From the NCBI RefSeq assembly GCF_015686695.1, contig NZ_JADPMR010000001.1:806001-870000 (forward strand): a DNA stretch of 64,000 nucleotides, written 5' to 3'. Shown piece after piece: positions 35,125 through 44,874 of this stretch. Under the pieces are notes generated by a model. It made no database searches, had not been told where the DNA came from, and worked only from the letters and a program-made list of their open reading frames with translations. The stretch's first letter is position 1, and each line of letters opens with the position of its first letter. Position numbers and translations under genes: made by a program. This stretch comes from Vibrio nitrifigilis (GTDB lineage Bacteria > Pseudomonadota > Gammaproteobacteria > Enterobacterales > Vibrionaceae).

Positions 35125-35835
35125 ATGGAAAATTTAAGTTTAATAATTGATGTTCTAAAAGAAAATTTAAAAAGATATGGTAGGAATGTTTTTTATTTTC
35201 CTATTAATGAATTGTCTCCTTTTGACGAAGGTGTCGTTGAAGATTTCTATTTAGATAATGAGGTAGATTATATCGATTCTGATAAAGGTTTTGTTTTCAT
35301 AGGAAGTAATATATTTGGTTCAGGTGTATGTGTTTCAATAAAAAATAATGATTTTGGGCATGTTTACTATTATGACAATGAATATCGAGCATCTTGGGAT
35401 AATGAGCAATTTGAAAGGTTCGGAAATAAAAACGAAAAAATAAATAATTATATAAAAAATAGAAGTAAATTAAATAATAAATCTGGATTTGATGACTATT
35501 ATTATATTGCTGATTCTTTGAGTGAGTTTTTTCAACTTTGCAAAATATATGAAGGTGATAATTCTTCGACAATAGATGATGAATCAGATGAATCTATATA
35601 TGAAGCTATCGAAAATTGTGATATTAATTATTTAGGTGAATTTTTAAAGGCTAATCCTAGATGGAAGTCAAAATTTGATTTCACATTAGCTGAAATTGCT
35701 TCATCTACTGGCAAGTTGGATACGTTAAAATATCTTTTAGAACAAGGAGCTTCACCAGGTAGGTGTTTAAAATTTGCAAGGAATAATAATAAGTTAGATA
35801 TTGTAGATTATTTAACTTCTATTGGTATTGAATAA
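35125..35835 (+). CDS. SUKH-like immunity protein with ankyrin repeats
   Basis: The 236-residue AT-rich gene starts 16 bases after the decayed immunity gene behind GCGAG. The N-terminal 150 residues have the SMI1/KNR4 (SUKH) look: LSPFDEGVVEDFYLDNEVDY, GFVFIGSNIFGSGVCVSI, and DSLSEFFQLCKIYEGD. The C-terminus has ankyrin-like repeats (TGKLDTLKYLLEQGASPG, NNKLDIVDYLTSIGIE). SUKH proteins are a widespread immunity superfamily against nuclease toxins. It is intact although the toxin tip before it has lost its core, so it probably acts as an orphan immunity gene against kin carrying that toxin. Confidence 0.7.
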   Translation: MENLSLIIDVLKENLKRYGRNVFYFPINELSPFDEGVVEDFYLDNEVDYIDSDKGFVFIGSNIFGSGVCVSIKNNDFGHVYYYDNEYRASWDNEQFERFGNKNEKINNYIKNRSKLNNKSGFDDYYYIADSLSEFFQLCKIYEGDNSSTIDDESDESIYEAIENCDINYLGEFLKANPRWKSKFDFTLAEIASSTGKLDTLKYLLEQGASPGRCLKFARNNNKLDIVDYLTSIGIE

Positions 35836-35847
35836 TAATTAGAAAAA

Positions 35848-35866
35848 TTTAAATGGGACACACACC
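35848..35866 (+). repeat. Solitary insertion-sequence end
   Basis: TTTAAATGGGACACACACC equals the left end of the Y1 insertion sequences but is followed within 12 bases by rhs sequence instead of the element body. A similar relic (TGGGACACACACC) lies at 34213. Confidence 0.75.
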
Positions 35867-35878
35867 ATTAATTAAATA

Positions 35879-38426
35879 GTAACTTTGATTATCAATACGA
35901 CAAACAAGGTTACCTCATTCGCTGGGATGACTTAGCGCATACCTGGGTTGAGCACGATTTTGACGAACAAGGGCGGGCGATTGCGACACGCTGCTCGGGC
36001 GATTTTTGGTGGGATAAAGTGCGCTATGATGATGAGCGCCATATCACCTACCATAACGATGCGTTGGGCGGAGTGGTGCAATACCATCTGGATGAGCGAA
36101 ACCGAGCTATAAAAGTAGTGGCTGCCGATGGCGCTGAAACCTTGCAAGAGTGGCAAGGCGAGTTGCTTTCAGCCATCGTCAATCCACTTGGAGAGCGCAC
36201 GGAATACACTTACGATGCGTTAGGTAACCTTACTTCGGTCACATTGCCTTCAGGCATTGCTCACCAATATCAATACAATGATGTTGGGCAGCTAACAGCT
36301 TATATTAATCCATTGGGCGCTAGTTGGGCGTTAGAGTACCACGCAGCAGGCACTCTCAAATCGGTAACCGACCCGGATGGTCATCAATGGCATTATGAAT
36401 ACAATGAGCACGGTTTACGCACGTTAAGTCAAGGCCCTGATGGGCTTGCGGTTCGTTATGATTATGACGACTTTGGTCGCTTAGTGCAGTTACGCCCAGA
36501 GATGGGTGAAGCGGTGAGTTTTGCTTATGACACGTTAGGCCGCTTAGAAGCGCGCACTATCGCCAATCAAACCCGTCGCTGGCGCTATGAAGATGCGCAG
36601 CGCATGCCAAGCCAAGTGTGGTATGAAGATGGTACCCACGCCAGCTTTAAATACGACATTGAAGGCAACCTTATTAAGGTAACGGATGCGCTGGGTAATG
36701 CATCAACCTTTACTTATGGGGCGTTTGATAAACTGCTCTCGGCGACGGACCCAATGGGGTCGGTCACCCAGTATCATTACAACCCGATGGCGGAGTTTGC
36801 TGGGGTCACCAACAGCCAAGGTCGCCAGTGGCGTTATGAGTTTGATGCCTGTGGTCGCATTCATACCGAGCGCCATTACGATGGACGTCAAGAGCGTTAC
36901 CAATATGATTTGGCAGGGCGTTTGGTGCAACACACCAAACCCGACCAACACGCCTTAACCTACCTCTATAACCAAGATGGGCAGTTAACCGAAAACCACA
37001 CCTTCGACCCACAGGGTGAACGCACCAGTCGCACTTGGTATGAGTATGACGATGCCGGGCGTTTAATCAGTGCGGAAAACGGCGATATTGACGTGGTGAT
37101 GCAATACAGCTTGGGTGGCCAACTGTTGCAAGAGAGCCTAGGTGGCGTGCCGCTGACTCACCATTATGATAAAGCGGGCTATCGCGAACAACTGACCGGC
37201 ACTCACACTCCACGCCAATACCAATGGCAACAAGGTCAGTTAGCTGGGCTGCAAGTGGGTAACCACCAAGCGTTACAGTTTAACTACACCCCCATGGGGT
37301 TAGAGCAGCAACGTTTAAATGGTCAAGGTTTTCACTTGCATCACGATTGGGATGAGAAAGGGCGATTACAAGCGCAGCGCTTAGGCACGCAAACTATCAC
37401 AGGGATGCCAAAAGCGTTACGAGAATACCACTACGATAACCTTGACCGCTTAGTGGGCATTGATGATAGCCACTGGGGCAGTGAACGGTTTGAGCTTAAC
37501 CGTAATGGCCAAATTACCCAACGCACCTTTACGCCACACAAGGGCAGCCAACGCCAATTTGTGACCTTGTTTGGTTACGACAGTGAACTGAACTTAAATG
37601 AAACGGCCAGTGCCACACAATACACCGATAATGTGGTGCCGATTAGCCAAGCGATATTGACCAAAGAAGCACGCCACTACGATAACGCAGGGCGAGTGGT
37701 GCAAGTAGGGCGCTTTACCTACCACTATGATGAGTGTGGTCGGGCAATACAGAAAGTAGAACGCAAAGAGGGCTTTCGCCCGCAAGCAACCCGCTTCACA
37801 TGGGATGAGCATGACCGCTTAACCCGGATTGAACTGCCTAATGGTGAACGCTGGCGCTACCGCTACGATGCCTTTGGGCGACGAGTCGCCAAAGAGTGTG
37901 AACAAGGCGCTCAATCTAGCCACCAAGTGCACTATCTTTATGATGGCGCGCAGGTGATTCAGCAAACGCTGAAAACGGCTAATGGTGAAGCCTTACAAAG
38001 CACAGAATATATATACGAACCGGGCTCGTTTAGACCGGTCGCGCAAGTCGATACCAACCATACGCTCGCTATCGAAAAACTGCATTACGTAGTGACCGAC
38101 CACGCTGGTACGCCTCGGGAGCTGTGCGCAGAAGACGGTGATATTGTGTGGCGCGGTGAACAAAGCTTATGGCATCGCCATACCCAAACATTACAAAGTA
38201 ATGTGAAGCGATTATTTGAAGATGCGGCCAACGACCCAGTGCACTGTGACCTGCGTTATCAAGGTCAGCTTGAAGATAAAGAATCCGGGCTTTACTATAA
38301 CCTAAACCGTTATTACGATGCGGACAGCGGCCAATACCTCAGCTCAGACCCAATAGGCATGCTGGGCGGCTTGCGACCTCAGGCGTATGTGCATAATCCA
38401 ATGGAATGGGTGGATCCGTTGGGGTT
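35879..38426 (+). repeat. Long direct repeat, copy 2
   Basis: Same sequence as 24751-27298, offset 11128. The first difference I see is at 37401; after it, scattered substitutions run to the toxin junction. Confidence 0.95.
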
Positions 38427-38862
38427 GGCTAATCGTCCTAATAATGGGAAATATCATATTTTCTTTGATCATCAAGTAGATCCTTCTAATAGATACGCTA
38501 GTGATTCCATTCAATTCAGAGCGGCAAATAAGGAATTATTATCACAATTAGAAACTGATGCTGCATTTCGTAGAGATATTCTAGGTAGATATCCAGAATT
38601 ATATGATTGGATTAACTCTCCGGATTCAAAAAGACTGGCTCGTAGCCCAACAGGGCTAACATGGCATCATCATGAAGAGACTAATCGACTTGTTTTAGTT
38701 GATAGAGCGGACCATGCTTCTAACCATGCTTTATATCATCCCACAGGAAAAGGTGGTCGGGATATGTGGGGTGGCGGTAAGCTTGGTAGAACAGGTAAGC
38801 TTGACAAAGTTACTGGTGAGAAACTTACAGAACAAAGTACAAAAAGGAAAAAATCATGTTAG
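35879..38862 (+). pseudogene. 5'-truncated rhs with WHH-type nuclease toxin tip
   Basis: This copy begins abruptly at a position matching 24751 of the main rhs, so the delivery region and the first YD repeats are missing; GTG 36019 is a possible but unlikely start. It preserves the remaining YD repeats, the SSDPIG core and WVDPLGL, then switches to a new 145-residue tip. The tip has LTWHHHEETNRLVLVDR, HASNHALYHPTG and GGRDMWGGG, the WHH signature of HNH/Endo VII nuclease toxins. It is silent as an effector unless recombined with the upstream rhs, where 2.5 kb of near-identical sequence would allow tip exchange. Immunity follows with a 7-base overlap. Confidence 0.88.
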
Positions 38863-39206
38863 TTAATAAAATGCAAGCATATTCTTTTGAAGAAATTATA
38901 CAAATATTATTAGCTTCTGATGATATTAGTTTTATGGATTCTCTATGCTTTTATACTCGTGATGCTGATGACGAGATTTCCAGACTAACAAAAGTGTTTT
39001 TGGATGATTATCCTGATGAAGATGATGATGGAGACGATTTGTTTTCTGATTTTGTTTTAGATAATGATCTCGAATTGTTTTTTTACGGTGAGCAGTTTAT
39101 TGATGTGATTACCAATTTGAAGGAGCAAGGAAAAACACTAAATGTAGACCTTATTATTTCTGCATGCAATTATTATTTGGAAAATGATTCTTTTTTGGAT
39201 GTTTGA
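38856..39206 (+). CDS. Probable immunity protein for the WHH toxin tip
   Basis: The 116-residue protein is strongly acidic, with runs such as DDYPDEDDDGDDLFSDFV, and overlaps the toxin stop by 7 bases (ATG 38856 inside the final codons). Acidic small proteins are typical inhibitors of basic nuclease toxins. It has no signal peptide or membrane segment. I do not recognise the family with confidence. A strong terminator follows at 39319-39362, closing the rhs region. Confidence 0.72.
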   Translation: MLVNKMQAYSFEEIIQILLASDDISFMDSLCFYTRDADDEISRLTKVFLDDYPDEDDDGDDLFSDFVLDNDLELFFYGEQFIDVITNLKEQGKTLNVDLIISACNYYLENDSFLDV

Positions 39207-39586
39207 AAAAAGAATCAGCACAGGTTAAAAACTATAGTGTTAGGCCTTTAATATTGCTTATGTCTAGCCGTATGATTGATCAATAAATTAGAGTCAATCT
39301 AATCGCATTACTTTTTTGAATGGCAGTTATTTTTATTATGAAAATAACTGCCATTTTTGTTTTCTTTTTAAGCACTATTAAGACAATTCTGGTTGTCATA
39401 CTCAACTGCTTGGAACCCACGCTCCCTGACAATACCAACAGTAAAAAGGGCAGTTACCCATGCTACAGGCGTTCAATCATGCAGCAATGAAAAAATATCA
39501 CCATCAGTCAGATGTCTCGATTCTTTACTATTCAAGCTAATACCGAATTGAAATGATATAGGGTAGGATCTTAATTTATTAAACAG
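39207..39586. other. Gene-free stretch between rhs region and diguanylate cyclase
   Basis: It holds the terminator at 39319-39362 and otherwise no recognisable gene. It marks the border between the mobile rhs array and ordinary chromosome. Confidence 0.6.
39319..39362 (+). terminator. Terminator closing the rhs array
   Basis: GGCAGTTATTTT pairs with AAAATAACTGCC around TATTATG, and ATTTTTGTTTT follows. It is related to the hairpin at 28340-28372, which ends the first rhs unit. Confidence 0.88.
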
Positions 39587-41857
39587 CTATAACATTGACA
39601 TCACACGGTTTCTGCCTTGCTCTTTTGCCACATAGAGAGCTGCGTCAGCTCGTTTGAACACGTCGTCGATATCGATGTCTTCCACCTTAAATAAGGTCAC
39701 ACCGAAAGAACTGGTGATGTGCCCAACATTGTTAAAGTGATATGTTGCAATTAAATGCCTTAGTCGCTCGGCTAATTCAATCGCGGCATTTAAATTAATG
39801 CTTGGGCATACGATGAGAAACTCTTCGCCTCCCCAGCGGCCTATACAATCGGAGGTTCGACAATTATTTTTGAGAATATGACTAATACTTCTCAATACGT
39901 CATCGCCAGTTAAATGACCAAAGTTATCATTAATTGATTTGAAATGGTCAATATCTAGAATAATGATCGCTGATTGTTGTTTGTATATTTTAGCTCGTTC
40001 AATTTCCGCTTTCGCCACTTCATCAAGGTGAGTTCGGTTGTATAAATCCGTTAATGGATCCGTGTGAGCTAGATACTCAGCTCGTTTTTTATCGGTAATT
40101 TCTTGGCTTATTTCTGAATAGCCAATTTTGACATTAGACTCATCAAATATTGGGCTGTAGTGAGATTTTAACCAATATTCTCGCCCTTGTTTGCTGCGGT
40201 TTTTTACTTCGCCAGACCATGATTTATCTGCATTTAAGTTCAACCATAAGGTATCATAATAGGATTTAGGCGTGTCAGGGTGTGCAACTAAGCGATGTTT
40301 GTGGCCGATTAGTTCCTCTTTGGTATATCCGGTTAAGCGGCAAAAGGCGAGGGAGACTTCGGTAATAATGCCATTAAGATCCGTCGTTGAAGATATGATG
40401 TTGTTATCAATCAGTTTTAAATAGCGTCCTTTTTCATTCTCCATTCGGCACCTATCGGTAATATCTAAGTTAGTGCCAATTAACATGATGTTCTCACCAT
40501 GATCATCAAAGAAAGGTTTCGCTGTCGCTTGAATGGTGCGAATAGAGCCGTTAGAAATTTTGATAGAAAATGTGGTTTGGAAATTGTGATTGTTTCTAAT
40601 GGCACTTTCTAGTTCAGAGACAGCTCGCTCTCGATCAGTATCAATCAGCTTTTCTCGCCAATCATCAAAACTCAAAACATTGTCTACGTCGTAAATGGCA
40701 AACATTTTTTCATCCCAAACCATGTCTCCATTCGCCGGGTTCCATTGCCAAATTCCCATATTGGCGGATTGTGCGGCAATTTTTAACTTCATCGCAGAAA
40801 GTTCTCGCTCTCTTTTCATCTTGTTGAGTGAGGTGACATCTTTAACGGTCGCATAGATCATCTGTTCGTTATCAAGCTGAATGAGCCGAGCACTGATGAG
40901 CGCATCATAGGTAGAACCATCTTGCCGTAAATGTTTGGTTTCAAATAAAGTGATGTTGTCCTCAGAGAGTTCGTCGAGTAAGTTATCAAGCTCAGAAGGG
41001 GACAATTTACAATCCCAGTCCAAAATCTTTAGTTGTTTCATACGTTCATAAGGGTATCCCAACATCTGAGAAGCCATCTCGCTAAATAAGCGAATGTTCC
41101 CATTCATATCAATTATTTGAACTCCATCTGGAGAGAGTTCAATCAAACGCTGAAAGGTTTTCTTGCTTTTTAATAGCTGAGATTCGTTAGCCTTTAGCTT
41201 TTTTAGAGTGGGTAAAAAAATCGCAATAAACTCGATTAGAACAGTACATAAGGTGCCAAAGACTATCCAAAGCTCACGTTGTTGAACTTTGAAAGTAAGG
41301 TCTTGCGCCTTGTTTTGAATTGCACTAACCGCCACATCTAATTTACCAAGTAACTTAGAGGAATGACTTGCTATTTCTTTTACATAACTGGCCTGTTCGG
41401 AAATGTCCGGGACTGTAGATGCGAGCGTAATATAGTTTTTAACACTCTGATCGATTGAGTAGGGAGGAGAATAATAGATATCAAGAATATCGCTATCGTG
41501 GATCTGCGCCAAAAGATACTCGTGGTTTTTTAAGAGGTCGTTAATTGAATCTTGTTTTTGTTGTAACAAACGAGCACGTTCATCTCCTTCAGTATGAACT
41601 AACAAGGTAGTGCTTAAAGCGATTTTTTGAGACAGCATTCTTTGTTTGCCACTGGTATTAATCATCTCAGACAGTTGGTATTGCCTATCAATTTGGTCAC
41701 GCACCGTCACGTAGCCTAATACAACCCAGCCGGTAAGGGATATTAATATCAATGTGTAAAAGGAGGACACGCGATTCAAAACTAGCCCTTTGAATGAAAG
41801 AGTTATGTAATAATCATAGTCAAAACTAGGTATCAAGCTTTGTTTTTGTCGATCCAA
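39587..41857 (-). CDS. Membrane diguanylate cyclase with PilJ-type sensor and PAS domains
   Basis: This 756-residue protein makes cyclic di-GMP. A transmembrane helix lies near residues 32-50 (FYTLILISLTGWVVLGYV), followed by a PilJ-type periplasmic sensor (INTSGKQRMLSQKIALSTTL) and a second helix near 196-216. Three PAS/PAC units follow (about 225-350, 350-470, 475-595). The GGDEF domain ends the protein with the active-site motif GGEEF and an upstream RTSD inhibitory site five residues before it. The PilJ-type sensor is the one also seen in nitrate-responding sensors. It is transcribed away from a second cyclase gene. Confidence 0.93.
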   Translation of the reverse strand: MDRQKQSLIPSFDYDYYITLSFKGLVLNRVSSFYTLILISLTGWVVLGYVTVRDQIDRQYQLSEMINTSGKQRMLSQKIALSTTLLVHTEGDERARLLQQKQDSINDLLKNHEYLLAQIHDSDILDIYYSPPYSIDQSVKNYITLASTVPDISEQASYVKEIASHSSKLLGKLDVAVSAIQNKAQDLTFKVQQRELWIVFGTLCTVLIEFIAIFLPTLKKLKANESQLLKSKKTFQRLIELSPDGVQIIDMNGNIRLFSEMASQMLGYPYERMKQLKILDWDCKLSPSELDNLLDELSEDNITLFETKHLRQDGSTYDALISARLIQLDNEQMIYATVKDVTSLNKMKRERELSAMKLKIAAQSANMGIWQWNPANGDMVWDEKMFAIYDVDNVLSFDDWREKLIDTDRERAVSELESAIRNNHNFQTTFSIKISNGSIRTIQATAKPFFDDHGENIMLIGTNLDITDRCRMENEKGRYLKLIDNNIISSTTDLNGIITEVSLAFCRLTGYTKEELIGHKHRLVAHPDTPKSYYDTLWLNLNADKSWSGEVKNRSKQGREYWLKSHYSPIFDESNVKIGYSEISQEITDKKRAEYLAHTDPLTDLYNRTHLDEVAKAEIERAKIYKQQSAIIILDIDHFKSINDNFGHLTGDDVLRSISHILKNNCRTSDCIGRWGGEEFLIVCPSINLNAAIELAERLRHLIATYHFNNVGHITSSFGVTLFKVEDIDIDDVFKRADAALYVAKEQGRNRVMSML

Positions 41858-42063
41858 AATTCATTTTTGTGGAGAGCGTTATCAAATCGGTCAGCAGACA
41901 TGTTTTGATAGATTTGAACAGATTTTCATAAGGTTAATTTGCTTAACCATTCTCAAAAGTGGAGCAAAATACAGGATTATGCGCTTTTGGATCAGGATTG
42001 CTAGGGATATAGACTAATATTTTATGAGGATAAAATATTGGTGAAAAAGAAAGGACATAAGTC

Positions 42064-44046
42064 TTGAAGCATAAGCTTTATAATCGTTTCTCACTTTTTC
42101 TACTTAGCTATTTGACCTTATCTCTTATCGTAGGTTTGCTTTCAATATCTTACTATCGTATTGATGGTGAACATCAGATGAGGCTAGTAGAAAAACAAGA
42201 AGATGCCTCAGTCGCATTGCAGCAAGTCATCATCAATAGTGAAATGAAATCGATTATCTCTGACCTTATTTCATTGTCGAATGTTCCCTATCCAGTAGGG
42301 CGTCAAAGTGCTTACAGTGAGGATATGCTCCTTGTTAAGCAATTTTTCTTGCGCCTCATCCAACAAAATAGCCACTACCAGAGTATTAAATTTATTGATT
42401 TGAATGGTAACCCCATGACGCAGGGAGCTATCAGCGAGTTTGGTGTACCAGTATTTAATTTTATTTCGAATGTGACTCTCGATACAGCAGTTGAGCGTCA
42501 ACTATTTGATAAAACAATTAATTTGTCTCGTTCTCATCTCTATATATCCGCGATTTCGTTTCTCTCATTTGATAAAAGAACCAACAGAAGACCTGCCGCT
42601 ATCACTCAATTTGCTACTCCGGTATTTACTCGCGCAGGTCTGAAAAGTGGTGTGGTTGTGATAAGTATTTTTATGTCAGATGTGTTTAAACAATTATCTG
42701 AAGTTGATGTACACGGTGTAGGGCGCCATATTTTTGCGGATGCTCAGGGAGTGGTGATTGTTTCTCAAAATAAAGGGGAAAATTGGCGTTTCAATCTAGC
42801 TGAAGGAGAACGAACATCAATAGCAGATAGGTATCCGCTCAGTAGTGATTACATACTTAATAATGATAAGGGCCAGAAGCTAACAACAGAAGGATTAATT
42901 AGCTTTGTTACATTACGACCTTTTGAAAAAAATATGTCGATTAGCTCTGATTCTTTTGATGGACGGGCCAAAAATACCAGCGAGTATATATGGAAAGCCG
43001 TTAGTTTCATTCCGGCAGCTTCACTAGAAAAACTGGTGCACCCAAACGCCAAGCTCTACGTGTTAGCCAATGTTATATTACTGATCGTGATGGCTGTGAT
43101 TAGTGCCGTTATCGCTGAAATAAGCGTTAAGCGCATACATATTGCGCAGCGATTGAAAGAAGAGCGGCAAAACTTCAAGGCCATAGCCGATTTCACCTAC
43201 GATTGGGAAACATGGAAAACACCAGATGGTAGTTATAACTATGTTTCACCATCGTGTGAACGTATTTCTGGTTACTGCGCAGAAGATTTTATTGAGCATC
43301 CTGAGTTATTTTTTCAGATTATTCACTCTTCCGATCGGCCAAAAGTGAAATCGGCAATCCGAGCATCTGAACAGCAGCGAGAATTTGTCCATGTCGATTT
43401 TCGTATTCTTAGACGTGATGGCACTGAGAGGTGGATAAGCCATACAGGAAAGCCTGTATTTAACAAAGAACAACAATTCTTAGGGTGGCGTGCAAGTAAT
43501 TCGGATATCACTGAAAGGAAGCATTTTGAGCTGCAAATGTCTGAACTAGCGATGCATGATCAACTCACCGGATTACCTAATCGAAAACTGCTTTATGAGC
43601 ACTGTCAGCATATTTTGGCCCAGGCTATTCGAGAAAGTCATAAGGTAGCACTACTGTTCATCGATTTAGATAACTTTAAATCGGTGAATGATATTTTAGG
43701 GCATGCCATCGGTGATGAATTTCTGCAACAGGTAGCGAATGCTATGAAAGACAATATTAGAGCTGAAGACATCGTATCAAGGGTTGGGGGGGATGAATTT
43801 ATTGCTGTGTTCCCTAGAATAGACAATCTTGCTGTTGCGAAAGAGTTGGCGAACAAGTTGAAAATGAGCATTAACGAATTAGCTCAATCAATTGACATAG
43901 AGGGAGAAAAAGTGAGTGCAAGTATTGGTATTGCGTTGTTTCCTGATCAAGCTACGACAATTGAAGAGATGGTGATTGTTGCAGATAAAAACATGTATAA
44001 GGCGAAGCGAGGGGGGAAAAATGCAGTATGTACGTCTGGTCAATAG
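42064..44046 (+). CDS. Membrane diguanylate cyclase with periplasmic sensor and PAS domain
   Basis: This 660-residue protein starts at TTG 42064 with AAAGGA upstream; an alternative start is not obvious. Transmembrane helices lie at about 10-30 (FLLSYLTLSLIVGLLSISYY) and 328-352 (VLANVILLIVMAVISAVIAE), enclosing a 300-residue periplasmic sensor, probably dCache-like. One PAS/PAC unit covers about 370-490, and the GGDEF domain has RAED five residues before GGDEF, so both active site and inhibitory site are intact. It is divergent from the other cyclase with about 206 bases between them. It likely controls biofilm or motility. Confidence 0.92.
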   Translation: MKHKLYNRFSLFLLSYLTLSLIVGLLSISYYRIDGEHQMRLVEKQEDASVALQQVIINSEMKSIISDLISLSNVPYPVGRQSAYSEDMLLVKQFFLRLIQQNSHYQSIKFIDLNGNPMTQGAISEFGVPVFNFISNVTLDTAVERQLFDKTINLSRSHLYISAISFLSFDKRTNRRPAAITQFATPVFTRAGLKSGVVVISIFMSDVFKQLSEVDVHGVGRHIFADAQGVVIVSQNKGENWRFNLAEGERTSIADRYPLSSDYILNNDKGQKLTTEGLISFVTLRPFEKNMSISSDSFDGRAKNTSEYIWKAVSFIPAASLEKLVHPNAKLYVLANVILLIVMAVISAVIAEISVKRIHIAQRLKEERQNFKAIADFTYDWETWKTPDGSYNYVSPSCERISGYCAEDFIEHPELFFQIIHSSDRPKVKSAIRASEQQREFVHVDFRILRRDGTERWISHTGKPVFNKEQQFLGWRASNSDITERKHFELQMSELAMHDQLTGLPNRKLLYEHCQHILAQAIRESHKVALLFIDLDNFKSVNDILGHAIGDEFLQQVANAMKDNIRAEDIVSRVGGDEFIAVFPRIDNLAVAKELANKLKMSINELAQSIDIEGEKVSASIGIALFPDQATTIEEMVIVADKNMYKAKRGGKNAVCTSGQ

Positions 44047-44453
44047 TCCAAAACTGGTTATTGTCGATGTTGTCTACCAAATCCTAATCTTGCTTACATC
44101 GAAAATAGCCCTTTGCTCACTTCCAAACAAGTAATCCACTTTAATTCTCAGTAGGTTATCGTCATCAAGTTGTTCCCCCGTTTGATGGGGAAACTCTATC
44201 TTGTCTAGGTATATTCTCTGTGATGTACAAACTATCGAAAATAAAAGTGTGATTGTGCCTCGATATTTAAGATACGTACCGTAAAGATTCGAAATTCCCG
44301 AAGGTCTTATTAAGTGATTGGTCACATAATAGAACGAAGATTTCCTCAAAATATGAGGAGTGTGAATCAATATTCAATTACTGAGTTGTTATTCACTTAG
44401 ACTCGATAACGAAATAAGCAGTATTAACGTTCTAACTGATAGAGGGCGTCGAT
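44047..44453. other. Gene-free stretch after the second cyclase
   Basis: A 98-codon minus-strand frame (44074-44370, TTG start) exists but has no good ribosome site and no recognised domain, so it is not called. No other feature is evident. Confidence 0.4.
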
Positions 44454-44798
44454 ATGTTAAACCACATTAATCGAGAAAAAATTTCGATAAAAGAACCAGT
44501 TAAACTAAATCCTATGGTGTTTGATTGGGCAACGTTTATTGCTTTCACCATCACTTTTTGCATTATGGAATTGGCCACTCCACTGACCAGTAATTTAGGG
44601 GATGGAATGCTCTTTTTTATGGTCGGTGTTTTAGTCAGTTCATACGGTATTTTGCCACTATTTGAGAATGCTCAAAGGCAGTATCCTCGACAATCTGTCC
44701 TTTGGTTGATCTGCGATATCGTGGTTATCGTAGGGGTGACCTTTGGGGCCTATTATCTCTGTTTTTCTCATTACAACATTCTTGATTTTATGATGTAA
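44454..44798 (+). CDS. Small three-helix membrane protein of unknown function
   Basis: The 114-residue protein has hydrophobic stretches at about 27-44 (FIAFTITFCIMELATPL), 52-70 (MLFFMVGVLVSSYGILPL) and 86-108 (VLWLICDIVVIVGVTFGAYYL). The N-terminal 20 residues are basic and soluble. I do not recognise a family. It faces the TonB receptor gene tail to tail, with a shared terminator between them. The start ATG 44454 is preceded by GAGGGCG. Confidence 0.65.
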   Translation: MLNHINREKISIKEPVKLNPMVFDWATFIAFTITFCIMELATPLTSNLGDGMLFFMVGVLVSSYGILPLFENAQRQYPRQSVLWLICDIVVIVGVTFGAYYLCFSHYNILDFMM

Positions 44799-44828
44799 AA
44801 AAAGTGATCCAACGAACGTGGATCACTG
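44797..44828 (-). terminator. Terminator of the TonB-dependent receptor gene
   Basis: GTGATCCA pairs with TGGATCAC. Read on the minus strand the stem is followed by seven T, right after the receptor stop. Confidence 0.85.
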
Positions 44829-44874
44829 AGTTGTAAAATGAATTTAGAGTGTACTTGTAACTTGTACTTTGTAC

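Noticed and set aside
36019..38862. Calling the second rhs copy a normal gene starting at GTG 36019
   Set aside because: The homology begins 140 bases earlier in mid-domain and the whole delivery region is missing, so it is described as a truncated orphan copy.
44074..44370. 98-codon minus-strand gene
   Set aside because: TTG start, no ribosome site, no recognisable domain. It lies in an otherwise gene-free stretch, so it is left as unlikely.
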